A stretch of DNA of 64,000 nucleotides, from assembly GCF_029873635.1 (NCBI RefSeq), contig NC_080420.1, forward strand, positions 55,389,457-55,453,456, read 5' to 3'. The translations under genes and the position numbers were made by a program. This DNA comes from Malania oleifera (Eukaryota; Streptophyta; Magnoliopsida; Santalales; Ximeniaceae). The notes below the pieces were generated by a model. That model made no database searches. It was not told the DNA's origin and saw nothing but the letters and a program-made list of their open reading frames with translations. Positions 35,601 through 44,384 of this stretch are shown piece by piece; the first letter of the stretch is position 1, and every line of letters starts with the position of its first letter.

Positions 35601-38417
35601 GAAATAGTCAATTTTGTATCATTGTCATCCTCGTTATAATTCCCCCCCCCCCTCTCGCCATATGGTATATTGAGAATGATTTATGAATGAGGGAAAAAGT
35701 GAGAATAAAAAGTAAAAAATAAATTTTTTTTTTATGTAACGGTCCTGTAGTGGTTACGTAACAGCCATAACGGCCTTTACGTGATAGTTGCAGTCCGTAA
35801 CAGCCGCTACAGTTGTGATTTTTCTTCCTGCCAATTTCGCAGTGTGTAACGATATCGGTAACCCAAAAAACCATTACGTAACAGTCGTGGCCTTTATTTA
35901 AAACCATGATGCAAATGTATTTATTAGAATTTTTTTATAAAGTGTTTTACAAATTATATAATTAAGTATTTGTCATATGCAATATAATTAAATATAATGT
36001 TATAACATTTTAGGGACCATTTGGTATTAGCGTAAAAAATTATGAAAATCAAAACTAGAAATGAAAACTATAAACTATAAACATAAAGTAAAAAAATGGA
36101 AACTAGTGACCTATTTGGTTAATATTTCTAAAACTAAAACAAAAGAAAAACATGATTAAACAAATGCTCATTTTTGTCCTTGAATCAAATAAAAAAATGA
36201 TTTAAATAATAAAGTACCAAACAATCCAAATTAAAAATACAATAATAAAAGTAAAAATTAGCATAATTATTTTACTTAATGGTTATATTTCAAAATTCAC
36301 TTTACAAGAACAATCTTAGTGTACATGATAATCGAAAAATAGTAGAAATATTTTCTAACCAGTTTTTATTATTTATTTTTTTAAAAAAAAATTGATATGT
36401 TATGGACATTTTTTTTTTAATTATATTTTAAATTCATATGGTCAATTTATTTTAATCTTAATTAAAAAGTATGTATAAAATGAACGATTTAATTCAAATT
36501 TGGATTATTCAAAAGATTTTGGCAACAGGTTGCCAAAACAATTTAAAACCGTAGAATTTAGTATTAAGATTTCTTGCAAACAACTAAAAACCAACAACAA
36601 AAACAAAAAACTGGTAATGCAAACAAACGCATTTTCATAATATATTCTTTAACTATATAGAAATAAAAATAGAAAAAAAAATAGAAATGATACTAAATAA
36701 ACCCTTATTTTTTGTATCTTTGCTGGTAATGTAAACAAAAGCATTTCATAATATGTTCCTTCAATATACAAAAATGAAAATAGATAACAAAAAATAGAAA
36801 TGATACCAAATAGACCTTATTTTTTGTATCTTATGTAAAATGTGAAAATGTAAAACCACAAGATTCCCACAACACCAAGGGTCTGAGGGGAGCAAAATTC
36901 ATGCACCATGACCTTTGAGGCTAGTGTAAGACCCTTACCATCGTCTAGGCTCATCCTCATTTCTTTGTATGTAACAACTCAGTGCACAAGGCTCCTGCAC
37001 CCTAATATATTTTTCGTGTATTTAAATATAATACCATACAATTTAAATTTGAGTCTATATCATGTCTTATCTATAGTTCTATGATTTGTTATCTCCGGGT
37101 ATTTTTTTTGTGTCATAGCTCAATTCCATATCTATGTGTGTATTTTCTAATTGCAAAGAAAATATAAATTCTCATAGATAACTTCAACTATTCATGTTTT
37201 AAATTATAAACTTTATAACTACAATAATTGTCAATTAGCTTTAAAAGATTTCCAAACTACATTAGAACTATCTAAACACACCAATTAAAATTATTCACTT
37301 GCAATCATAAGTGTTGCACATGACATTACTGGTAATATAAAGATATGTAGTTACTATGCTAGTTACTTGTAAATTAGAAAGGCACATCACCCACAAAGAT
37401 TTAGCTGGACTGAAAAGTAGAACATATAAACTCACGTCAAGATAGTGAAAGGCACTACTCTTTCCAATCTCCCAAGATGAGATGGCAATAATAATAATAA
37501 CAATAATAATAATTTCTGACAATTGGGTTAGAGAGAAAGAGAGTTCCATGAATTAGCACCGTAGAAGGCAGTAATATAAAAATAGGTGCAGGATAACATC
37601 TAGAGAGGTGAGAGGCGAACTTAAGGATAAGACAACTTGCAAAGCATGAGATGCAAAAACATAAGATGGAAAATTTGAGGCTATAACCAGCTGAACTTAC
37701 TAAAAGAGAATGCTAAGAATTAAATTAAGACAAGTGATTTTATTATGCAGGCTCAGACATGTCTAGGCAGGTCTGAAATAAGAAAAAAAGTTCTTACCTC
37801 CCACTTGAGCATTACGTCAAACAGGTAGCATGCACACTTACTTCAAATCAACAAAACAAAATACCTAAAACCTAAAATCTCACAGATCATATGCAAATCA
37901 AACAAATTCCTGTCTTCAAATTAACGTCTCATTACCTTATGAGATCAAACCGGTCCCTTGCAAAATTAAGGCATGCGGTCCGAATTACATTGGAGTGTTT
38001 TACACCCAATTCGGTATCTTGGAGTGGGCTTTCACCCCATTCAAAATACCCTTTGTTTAACAAAAGTTCCATCAGCTGCACCCATTCTGGCCACGGATGC
38101 GAAACCTGAACAGTAGATACTTTTCCTGCGGACAACGTCGAGTAGCTCCAATCGGAGGACTGCTCAGTTCTTCTCGCGAACCGGGTTTCTTGTTCTAAGG
38201 AATTTGATGATTGGAGCTCTTCAGATTCGTTCCAGAGGAAATCATGAGTTGGTTCTTGAAGTTGGGTTTTGGCGGTGTTGTGGAGATGCGCAGCGAGCGT
38301 GAAAATTTTAAGGCTTCTGAGTTGGTTCTTGAAGTTGGGAAGGAGAATACCATGAGTTGTTCGGGCAAGCTTATGCATCGTATAACGGTAGATCCTCTGC
38401 TCTTGGCGCGAACTCAT
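23164..38417 (-). CDS. VAR3/OZ-family organelle RanBP2 zinc-finger protein (six exons)
   Basis: Complement join of 37936-38417, 24687-24804, 24185-24519, 23955-24086, 23777-23875 and 23164-23665. All five introns are GT-AG; the phases fit and give 555 residues plus stop. An N-terminal basic, Arg/Lys/Leu-rich segment with few acids (Met14 onward: HKLARTTHGILLPNF) suggests organelle, probably mitochondrial, import. The family domain runs from HPWPEW (107-112) through TACLNFARDRFDLIRFISRKD and a CSSC...C motif (202-211) to RILLTYGLD. Three RanBP2 fingers follow at about 306-327, 350-371 and 383-404 (W-x-C-x2-C-x3-N-x6-C-x2-C); the C-tail is charged and low-complexity. Relatives (VAR3/OZ1, OZ2) act in plastid or mitochondrial RNA editing and splicing; a role here is inferred from family. 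No disabling change is seen. It is shorter than VAR3. Confidence 0.88.
23777..23875 (-). CDS. VAR3/OZ-like gene, coding exon 5
   Basis: 99 nt. It encodes the second half of finger 2 (CHFLNFAKNTRCMQC) and the start of finger 3 (GEWECD). Acceptor TTTACAG, donor GTGAGT. Introns 3-5 all cut the zinc finger codons at the same place and phase, as expected for finger duplication by exon. Confidence 0.88.
23955..24086 (-). CDS. VAR3/OZ-like gene, coding exon 4
   Basis: 132 nt. It encodes the second half of finger 1 (CNFINFARNIKCLRC), a linker, and the first half of finger 2 (GDWICD). Acceptor TTGGCAG, donor GTTAGG. Confidence 0.88.
24185..24519 (-). CDS. VAR3/OZ-like gene, coding exon 3
   Basis: 335 nt. 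It starts at VCSSCMLRGNCDRAYV, with three conserved cysteines, and ends in the middle of the first zinc finger (GDWHCP). Acceptor TTTGCAG, donor GTAATA. Confidence 0.88.
24687..24804 (-). CDS. VAR3/OZ-like gene, coding exon 2
   Basis: 118 nt between acceptor TTGGCCAG and donor GTATGTG. It encodes the conserved FISRKDISVVVESGCPS and KRLRGYLGIDERN. It completes codon 161 split with exon 1, across a 13.1-kb intron. Confidence 0.88.
25685..26256. repeat. About 190-bp tandem repeat, 3 units
   Basis: AATTGATCAA at 25701, AATTGATCAA at 25898 and AACTTGATAT at 26085 mark periods of 197 and 187 bp. Each unit contains AAGAAAGCTG, GTCATAGAAGTAGAGC-like, GCAAAATCCTT and CTATGGTAGGAAGGA in the same order. 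It lies in intron 1. Confidence 0.85.
26530..26775 (+). repeat. Tandem pair of tRNA-like SINE head segments
   Basis: Two units of about 117 bp share TATTAAACATAATTG, GACTACNTGNTTTA, ATTNTCTCTA, then a box A-like CTAGCCCAGTGGTAG (26707-26721) or CTAACTCAATGGTAA (26590-26604). GGTCATGAGTCGTGAC near 26628 resembles a degenerate box B. No tail or TSD could be defined. Confidence 0.55.
27302..29061 (-). pseudogene. Retroelement ORF1-like remnant (LINE-type, broken)
   Basis: Several minus-strand ORFs lie in series: 28858-29061 (starts MMSEFTIQIKGKTFDL, then FLFVLEKNPPWNRW), 28454-28825 (MFFVCFPGGAKRVGWYNFA), 27924-28409 and 27302-27643. Together they look like one protein broken by stops and by a 106-bp tandem duplication. 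The order 'sensitive N-terminal beta region, then VCFPGG-x-GW' resembles ORF1-type proteins of plant non-LTR retroelements. I do not recognise a nucleic-acid-binding knuckle. It could instead be a domesticated or unknown plant gene fragment. Confidence 0.45.
28346..28557. repeat. 106-bp tandem duplication
   Basis: Two nearly identical copies starting TTCTAGGGTTGCTG at 28346 and 28452 and ending CCTGTTGGAACTTAC. Only a few bases differ. It breaks the frame of the ORF1-like remnant. A separate 26-bp duplication lies at about 28795-28846. Confidence 0.9.
29151..29533 (-). mobile_element. TRIM (miniature LTR retrotransposon) with TSD CTAGG
   Basis: On the minus strand a 5' LTR (29390-29533) ends in ATTACA. 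It is followed at once by the PBS TTTGGTATCAAAATC (29375-29389), a short internal part and a purine-rich tract (AGACAAGAGAGCA). The 3' LTR comes last (29151-29306, TGTCACAATCCCACA...TATTACA). LTRs are about 150 bp and share CTCCAACTATGTGA and the AGG...GGACTTATAAG region. Perfect flanking CTAGG at 29146-29150 and 29534-29538 is the target duplication. Total 383 bp, no coding capacity. It sits in intron 1 of the VAR3/OZ-like gene, in the same orientation as the gene. Confidence 0.85.
29935..31712 (+). mobile_element. RTE-clade LINE, 5'-truncated
   Basis: Contains an RT domain with a few stops and ends in TTG-rich repeats (about 31686-31708), typical of plant RTE elements. The endonuclease half is missing. 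It matches the second RTE copy at 45.9-47.6 kb almost throughout. It lies antisense to the host gene inside intron 1. Confidence 0.85.
29942..31580 (+). pseudogene. RTE reverse transcriptase remnant
   Basis: 29942-30229 encodes the pre-RT segment (ERWRSYFGRLFN). A frameshifted stretch follows, then 30366-31106 encodes the RT palm: NYRRIKLMSH, FGFMPERSTTKAI, DLEKPYDRIPR, GVHQGSALSPYLF and the catalytic FADDIVLI (near 30898-30921). Past the stop at 31104 the frame continues through the C-terminal part (LRWYGHL near 31450; RGRSKITWEE near 31540) with further stops. The catalytic Asp pair is intact, but the protein is broken in at least five places. Confidence 0.88.
32770..33135. repeat. 212-bp direct repeat, two copies
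   Basis: AATCATTTTG-T-GATAAAAATAT at 32770 and 32982, TAAAATTGTATTTAGAAA and AAGATTTGAACCTAAAA recur at the same offset of 212 bp. Confidence 0.75.
34811..34854. repeat. (TA)n(TG)n microsatellite
   Basis: About 14 TA units followed by about 7 TG units. Confidence 0.9.
35069..35908. mobile_element. Non-autonomous hAT-like transposon, 840 bp
   Basis: Ends CATGGTTTAAAA (35069) and TTTAAAACCATG (35908) form terminal inverted repeats. They are flanked by 8-bp direct repeats ATGTAAAT (35061-35068) and ATGCAAAT (35909-35916) with one mismatch. An 8-bp duplication and CA-starting TIR fit the hAT superfamily. The subterminal regions hold repeated GTAACGG / CCGTTAC motifs in both orientations (35110-35145 and 35735-35880), typical of hAT subterminal transposase sites. 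No transposase coding is seen. Confidence 0.75.
36012..36826. mobile_element. MITE-like element with ACCATTTGGTA inverted ends
   Basis: The left end AGGGACCATTTGGTATTAG and right end GATACCAAATAGACC(TT) form inverted repeats of about 15 bp with mismatches. The right-hand 115 bp is duplicated in tandem (36608-36722 and 36723-36836), so two candidate right ends exist (near 36707 and 36826). AT-rich interior, no coding. Confidence 0.55.
36608..36836. repeat. About 115-bp tandem duplication
   Basis: CTGGTAATG-AAACAAA-GCATTT and TATTTTTTGTATCTT bracket two copies that include the MITE-like right end. Confidence 0.75.
37486..37513. repeat. (AAT)n microsatellite
   Basis: An interrupted AAT/AAC repeat in intron 1. 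Confidence 0.8.
37936..38417 (-). CDS. VAR3/OZ-like gene, coding exon 1
   Basis: Encodes residues 1-160 and two bases of codon 161. The donor AG|GTAATG ends the conserved RFDLI(R). Met14 (ATG at 38376-38378) is an alternative start that would leave a cleaner import presequence. Only 142 bp separate the first ATG from a 5' LTR. Confidence 0.87.
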
Positions 38418-38559
38418 CGATTACTCTATTGTATTTAAGGGAGTCCCTACTGGGAAGTTTACATTCTCGTGGTTGGAAGCCGGAGTTCACTATCGGATAT
38501 TGGAACTAACGAGCTTGTCCAAGGGAAAATATTCTTTGCCGCGGAAGTGGGTAAATTAG
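38418..38559 (-). promoter_or_regulatory. Remaining upstream DNA of the VAR3/OZ-like gene
   Basis: Only 142 bp lie between the ATG and the TG of a 5' LTR at 38560. The stretch must hold the 5' UTR and any native core promoter. A minus-strand AAATACAATAG near 38435 is a weak TATA candidate. If this is too short, transcription depends on the LTR sequence upstream. Confidence 0.4.
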
Positions 38560-39249
38560 TGAGTATAGAACACACCGTGTCTATCCTAACACATGATTTT
38601 GGTATATTTCAGATAGTTATGATTGTGGTGTTCTTGAAACTAAAATGTATGATCATTAGATTCCTCGTAGTTATTTGTATGTGATCGAGAATATTTTAAA
38701 AAATGACTTTTAGGAGTACACTTGATGAGCGCCCTAGCTCTCCTGATATCTTGATGGGCACTAAGTGAACAACCCTAAGGAGCCCATAGGGGCAACCTTT
38801 TGACATCCTCGAAGCCTGTCTTAGGCTTTCGTGTGGAATTGGGAGCTCCACGAACGATTTATTTGGGAATGGGGTTGTGCGAGCTCATACCAGAGGTTTG
38901 TATGTACGTCATTCTTAACCATCGGCTATATAGTTGGGTGGTATCATCTGAGACTTCAATTGTATTGAGGGGATGAGACTTACCTTCAATACTAGTGTAA
39001 TGTGAGTTGTTTTCATTACCACTTGAGTCTAGGTTCCTTAGTGATGACCTTAGTTGGTTTAAGGACTAGCAAGCCATGAGGCTTGATCACTAGGTTAGAC
39101 ACTTGAATTTTTCTTTGTATAAGGATGAGTATGCTGGGTAGACTCTGTGTAGCCTTGTTGTCGCACAAGTGTGACTCCTTTACACTTTGGGAGGATTTTG
39201 GTAAAGGGCGATTCCTTTTGGTAATTAAGAACTCCATGTCCTTGATAGT
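38560..39249 (+). repeat. 5' LTR of the LARD-like element
   Basis: About 690 bp. The start is set by aligning CCTAACACATGATTTTGG with CCTAAGACATGGTTTTGG of the 3' LTR. That places TG at 38560, exactly where the 3' LTR has its TG. It lacks about 100 bp present in the 3' LTR near 41860-41960. Confidence 0.7.
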
Positions 39250-39261
39250 TGGTATTAGAGC
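39250..39261 (+). promoter_or_regulatory. Primer binding site (Met-tRNA type)
   Basis: TGGTATTAGAGC, one base from the TGGTATCAGAGC consensus, sits right after the 5' LTR. Confidence 0.8.
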
Positions 39262-41811
39262 AGATTTCTCAATCTTGAATAGGGAATGGGATGGAAACTA
39301 TTCACATCGACTCAATTATAGGTTCTCGATTTGCAACATTAAGTGGGAGAAGGAGCAAATTACCATTGAGTATGTTCTTGTCTTGTGCTCCCATCTTGTT
39401 ATGTAACCCGTTGCAAGTAATGAATTGAAAGTTCTCCTTTATGAATATATATCTTGCAAATGTTAAGTTACTTGATGGTACTCTATACCTTAATAAGGGA
39501 TGAGGGTTGATGGATGGGAACAAAAATGAGAATACCTAGTGCCTTTAAGGCATGTAAGATAGCCACACTTTAGGATTTGTCCTATTGTAGTTGGCATTAG
39601 AGTTGTTATGGTTGCTACACTTTCGGATTTGTCTTATTGTGGAGTCATACTATTATGGTTGGTATGGCAGCTTGGATGGTTTATTTGTTTAGATAATGCG
39701 GTGTCCTCATTCCACAGGCAGAGTGATACTTTTCAATTTGGTCAAAGTGGATGATTGAAGGACTTCGTCCAAGGGTGTGGTTACAGAGTGTGAGAAGTTT
39801 GTACCCATAAAGAAAGGTAACATTCTTTGATCTATGGGGAAGAACGAGTTGTGAGCACATTGGACAAATATACTCGAGCCACGAGTGTGGCTTGGTATTC
39901 ATTGTAGTGAAGACGTCTACCTAGTGGAATATTGAACATAAAGGAATCACGAATTTTGCTAATTCAACTTCGTTGGAACCCAATTACTCATATAATATGT
40001 TCTGGAGGGAGCGGATGCGGTTGGATATTGCTATTTTAGAATTAACGAAAACGTAGTTGTGTAACTTACATTTGATGCCTTAATTAATGACCCATGCTAG
40101 GGGGCATCGTGATGAGTTTTCCAGAGGGCATTGTGGTGAGTATTTATCGGAGGGCATTTGAGCCATGCTACCAACGGGCAAATGTTTTGTTGTAGCTTGG
40201 GGGTCTTGTAATAAGAACTACCATAGGGTATTTGGGCCATGTTGCCAGCAAGCATAAGTGCCATTATGGCCAGAAGGCCTTTCTTCTTTGTTGTTGTTAT
40301 GCAAGTTTGTGCGGAAACTAAGCTAGAGGACTTTCTATTAGTCAAAATTTTGAGTCCAAGCTAGAGGGTAGAGATGTCAAAATGGTAATCACAGCGAACT
40401 GTGGTTAAGATTGGTTTTTTCAAAGGACAAAAGACTGGAGATTAATGAGCTTCGATTTGGATAATGATGATGAATTGTGGTTGAGATTCGTTTTGTTAGA
40501 GGACAAGATATTGTGAATCGTTGACCTTCAAGTTGGGTTTAAGATTTCTATGTCTAAGGACATGGAAGATTAGTTTCAATATTGAAAACTGTCATCGATG
40601 GACTAACTTGAGCTTGAGACTTGAGGACTTGACAAAGTTCTCGTATTGATCTTGTGGTTGGATTTGAGTTGGATGGTTAACTTCAGAATGGTGGTATCTT
40701 GGATATATTGGTTATCTCTTGAGGACTTAGGTTGCAAGCCTTGTTAAGTTCAATTTTGTTTTGGGAGTTTCCTTAATTAGGGTGGACTCAACCTTGGAGT
40801 TGTGTTTGTGGGATTCCTTGGGTGGGAACTGGCCTTTGGAATGACTTGTTAGATTTGAGCTTGGTTTGGACTTATCCTTGGAGTCATGGTTGTGAGACTC
40901 CTTGGGTGGGGACTTGCCTTTGGAATGACTTGTCAGATTTGAGCTTCGTTGGCTTGCTAGACATGGAAAATTCCACGATGTTGAGATCGACTATTTATGA
41001 GGAGACTCTAAGGTGTTGTGTTTTTGTAAGACTCTAGGGTGGAGATGCACTTTGGTAATAGTTGTTGGTTTCTTGGATGTTTACTTGGTTGGTTGTGCTA
41101 AGTAGGTTGTTGGTTTGACTTGAAGAACATTCGTGATGGGATTTATTCTTGGATGGAAAGTTTGTTAGGGAACCATAAAATGATATTGATCATCAGAAGA
41201 TGGTATCATACAAAGTATCAGAATTGGGTTATGATATAACCTTGATCTGATGAAATTTTGGGTGGATTGCTTCATGAGCTGAATTGAGATGAGTCTCCAC
41301 TAGTTTTAGGATTTTGGTTGTTGAAAAGTGGGTGTTACACAAATCAGTGGGTGAACACTCTTTGGAACTTTAGTAAGAGCTTGGTTTTGAGAGAAAACGT
41401 TGTAAATATGGATATGTATCAAGGATCGATAATTTGAGTTATTATAATGTGTTAATCATTAGAACAATTTGGTAGGTTGGTTGGCAATCAGTTTGTGGAT
41501 GAGTAGTGATTTTAGAAATAAAAAGTCTAGGGTTGGTTGAGATTTGAGTGTGGTTCAAAGGAAGCTGCATTTGGGTTTGGCTTTGAGTTTGGTTGAAGAC
41601 CATCTGTTCAAAGATGTGTGCCACGAGTGACTTTGGATTAGATTAGGATAAAGTCTACAATGGAATCAGAGACAAGCAGATTAGTTACTGTGAAGAATTT
41701 ATATTTGTGGTTAGTTGAAGCATTCTGTGTTGGGGGTTCAGTGAGTATATTACTAAACTCGGTTCATGTATGTTCATCAATAAGGAGGTTGGTAGACTGA
41801 GTGGGGGAAGA
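39262..41811 (+). other. Non-coding interior of the LARD-like element
   Basis: No ORF resembles a retroelement protein. It has internal repeats: GAGGGCATT-TG-TGAG phrases near 40100-40290, and TTGGAATGACTTGT...GATTTGAGCTT at 40835 and 40920. It ends with the PPT GAGTGGGGGAAGA at 41799-41811. Confidence 0.65.
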
Positions 41812-42095
41812 TGTTAAGGTCTTAGAGTTTGGCGATCCTAAGACATGGTTTTGGTGTATGATTATTGAGTTGGAGGTATGGTTGGTTAACCTAGATGTGA
41901 CTATGTTGTTGTCACGAGGATAGTTTCGGAATGTTTTGGTAACATTGTGGTTGATTTGGATGGTTTTGATTTTGCTATTCTTGAATCTAAAATGTATGCT
42001 CATTAGATCCTTGGTGGTAACACGTATGTGACTAAGAATACTTTTTGAAGAATAACTCTTGGGGGTACACTAGGTGAGCATCCTAACTTTGCCGT
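41812..42095 (+). repeat. 3' LTR of the LARD-like element, left part
   Basis: Starts TGTTAAGGTCTTAG after the PPT. It runs to AGGTGAGCATCCTAAC, where the RTE LINE begins. Confidence 0.75.
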
Positions 42096-42404
42096 GATGC
42101 ACTTAATGTCCTAATCTTTTGACACATAACTAGTAAAGGAGGAAGGTTTGCATTAGATAGCTGACAGCCAATGCAAAGATTGTCATATCACTATGATATG
42201 AATCCTTATTGAATATTCAATGGGGTGTCTCCTATGAACGACGCGTTACACTCATACCACTTAGTTGTAGCGAAAAGTGAGCAAGGGTGGGCAAGGTCAT
42301 TGCCCCAAAGTGACATGTCATGTCAATGCCTAGGTATGGTGTCAAATATGCAAGGATTCCTAGATCAGTCTAGATGTGACTGGGTAGAGAAGTTATTTCA
42401 AGAG

Positions 42405-43380
42405 ACTAGGATTAGATTAGTAACTTGGAATATAGGTGCACTTATGGGTAAAAACATGGAAATTGTGAACACAATGTTTAAAAGAAAACTAATATAATCT
42501 GCCTTCAAGAAACTAAGTGGGTGGGGGAGAAAGCTAGAGAAATGATAAATTAGGACTTAAACTTTAGTACATTGGAAAAGAAAAACATAAGAATGGGGTA
42601 GGAATTATTGTAGAAAAAAACTTAAAATTATAGCATTGTGGATGTAAATAGAGTAAGTGATAGAATTATAAAAATCCAAATGGTCTTAGGCCAATAGATA
42701 ATAGATATCATTATAGAATTAAAAAAATCAAGACAAGATGTTCTTAGGCCAAAAGATAATAGATATCATTACTGCTTATGCCCCTCAAGTAGGCTTAACA
42801 AAAAATCTTAAGAGACATATTGGAAAGATATGAATAGTATTATTATACAAGGCATATCAGGGACTGAGAAAATATTTATAAAAGTAGATCTGAATGGACA
42901 CGATGGAAGCTATAAGAAAGGTTATGAGATGATACATGGAGGATATGGATAAAGAGACAAAAATGAGTCTAAGGAGATGATCTTAGACTTTGTTATGCCA
43001 TATGATTTTATTATAATGAATACTTACTTTAAGAAGAGAAAAAAAACTCTTAATTACCTTTAAAAGTAGACAAAATAAAAGTCAAATATATTTTTTTATT
43101 AACTAAGAGGGTAGATCATTTATCATGTAAGGATTATAAAGTTATCTCAGGTGAAAGTTTAACCACAAAATATAGAGTTTTAGTGTTAGATATATGTATT
43201 AAAAATGGAAGAGAAATGATATATAAAATAAACCGGTATAAGAGAACTAGGTGGTGGAACCTAAAAAGAGAAAATATAATAAAATTTAAAGATAAAATGG
43301 TCAAAGATGGTAATTGGACTATAAAGGATGGTATAGATACAAATACTACTTGGAGTATGATAACTAGTTTTTTTTTTTTT
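42405..43380 (+). pseudogene. RTE AP-endonuclease remnant
   Basis: Frames together give an APE-type endonuclease: LVTWNIGALMGKNME, then ICLQETKWVGEKARE (42505 on), then ITAYAPQVG near 42770 and RVDHLSC near 43110. Stops and frameshifts are frequent. A T-run near 43370 and poly(TA) near 43630-43660 follow. Confidence 0.75.
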
Positions 43381-43625
43381 TAAATATATAGTAAAAGAGA
43401 TTTTAGGTGAACCAAGAAGAATGAGGTCAAGATATCTAAAAAGCCATAAAGACAAAAAGAATTTAGTATAAAACTTATAAAAAAATGTACAAACATGGAT
43501 AAGTTTGAAAAATATATAGAAGTGAGAAAAGATGCAAAAAAAAAAAAAAAAATGTGTTAGTGAAGCAAAACATAGATCATTTAATAATTTGTATAATAAA
43601 TAGATATAAAAAAGGGGATATATAA

Positions 43626-43660
<35 letters not shown>

Positions 43661-43829
43661 AACTTGCTAGAGTTAGAGAAAGAAAGAGTAAGGACTTAGG
43701 TAATGTAAAATATTAAGGAAGAAGACCTAAAAGAAATATGGTGCGTAAAGCAGCTTCTACTTCCACTCAAATATTTTACTGCTGCATTGTAGAGACCAAC
43801 GAGAAGCTGATTATTAGTTAAGGAAATGG

Positions 43830-44384
43830 GTGATTGGTGACAAAATCTCATGTTCAGAAGTCTATCATTTCTGGAGAAGGAAAGGAAGTAAGGTTCCGTG
43901 GTATAATGTTGTATGGATGAATGGTTGCACTCCTAAACACTCCTTTATTCTCTGGCTTAGTGCAAAAGGTAGACTAGCTACTACTAACAATATACATGTG
44001 GAAGGGATTAACCATTCTTGTTGCTTTTGTAATAGGGATGAGGAAACAATAGATCATCTCTTTTTTAAATGTAGTTTTACAGCTACTGTTTGGGGTCACC
44101 TGAGGAGTTGGTTGGGCATCACAAGAGCTTTAATAACACTTAAGGCTTCTCTAAAATGGATGCATAAAGAAGCTAGAGGTACGGGGGTTCAATCAGTGGC
44201 TAAAAAAGTTTGTTTTGCTGGCACAGTGTATTATTTATGGCACTTCAAAAACAAGAAGATATTTGAAGGTAAGTTCACTCCTTTAGAAGCCATCGTTCGA
44301 GTCATTCAAATGCATACATACATAATTGTATTCAACAGATTTCCCAGGTTTGTAAAAACCTGGGAACCGGAAGGATGTGAGTGA
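43830..44384 (+). pseudogene. L1 LINE RT C-terminal zf-RVT domain
   Basis: A 184-codon ORF with the zf-RVT signature: FWRRKGSKVPWYNVVW, PKHSFILWLSAKGRLAT, then CCFCNRDEETIDHLFFKC with the C-x2-C...H...C ligands, and FNRFPRFVKTW at the end. The RT catalytic part is missing because of 5' truncation. The ORF itself is unbroken, so this L1 copy is young compared with its surroundings. Confidence 0.88.

Larger units (their letters stand above)
24805..37935 (-). other. 13.1-kb intron 1 of the VAR3/OZ-like gene, filled with transposons
   Basis: Bounded by donor GTAATG (37935 downward) and acceptor TTGGCCAG (to 24805). It contains a 190-bp tandem repeat array, a tRNA-like tandem pair, LINE ORF1-like remnants, a TRIM, an RTE LINE, 212-bp direct repeats, a hAT-like element, a TIR-bearing MITE and microsatellites. 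No other host exon is seen in it. Confidence 0.85.

Noticed and set aside
38211-38684. Plus-strand ORFs at 38211-38438 and 38469-38684
   Set aside because: The first is antisense to exon 1 of the VAR3/OZ-like gene; the second crosses the LTR boundary. Neither looks like a protein.
40822-41037. ORF with repeated GLWNDL-DLS phrases
   Set aside because: It reflects a local DNA duplication in the non-coding interior of the LARD-like element; no similarity to known proteins.
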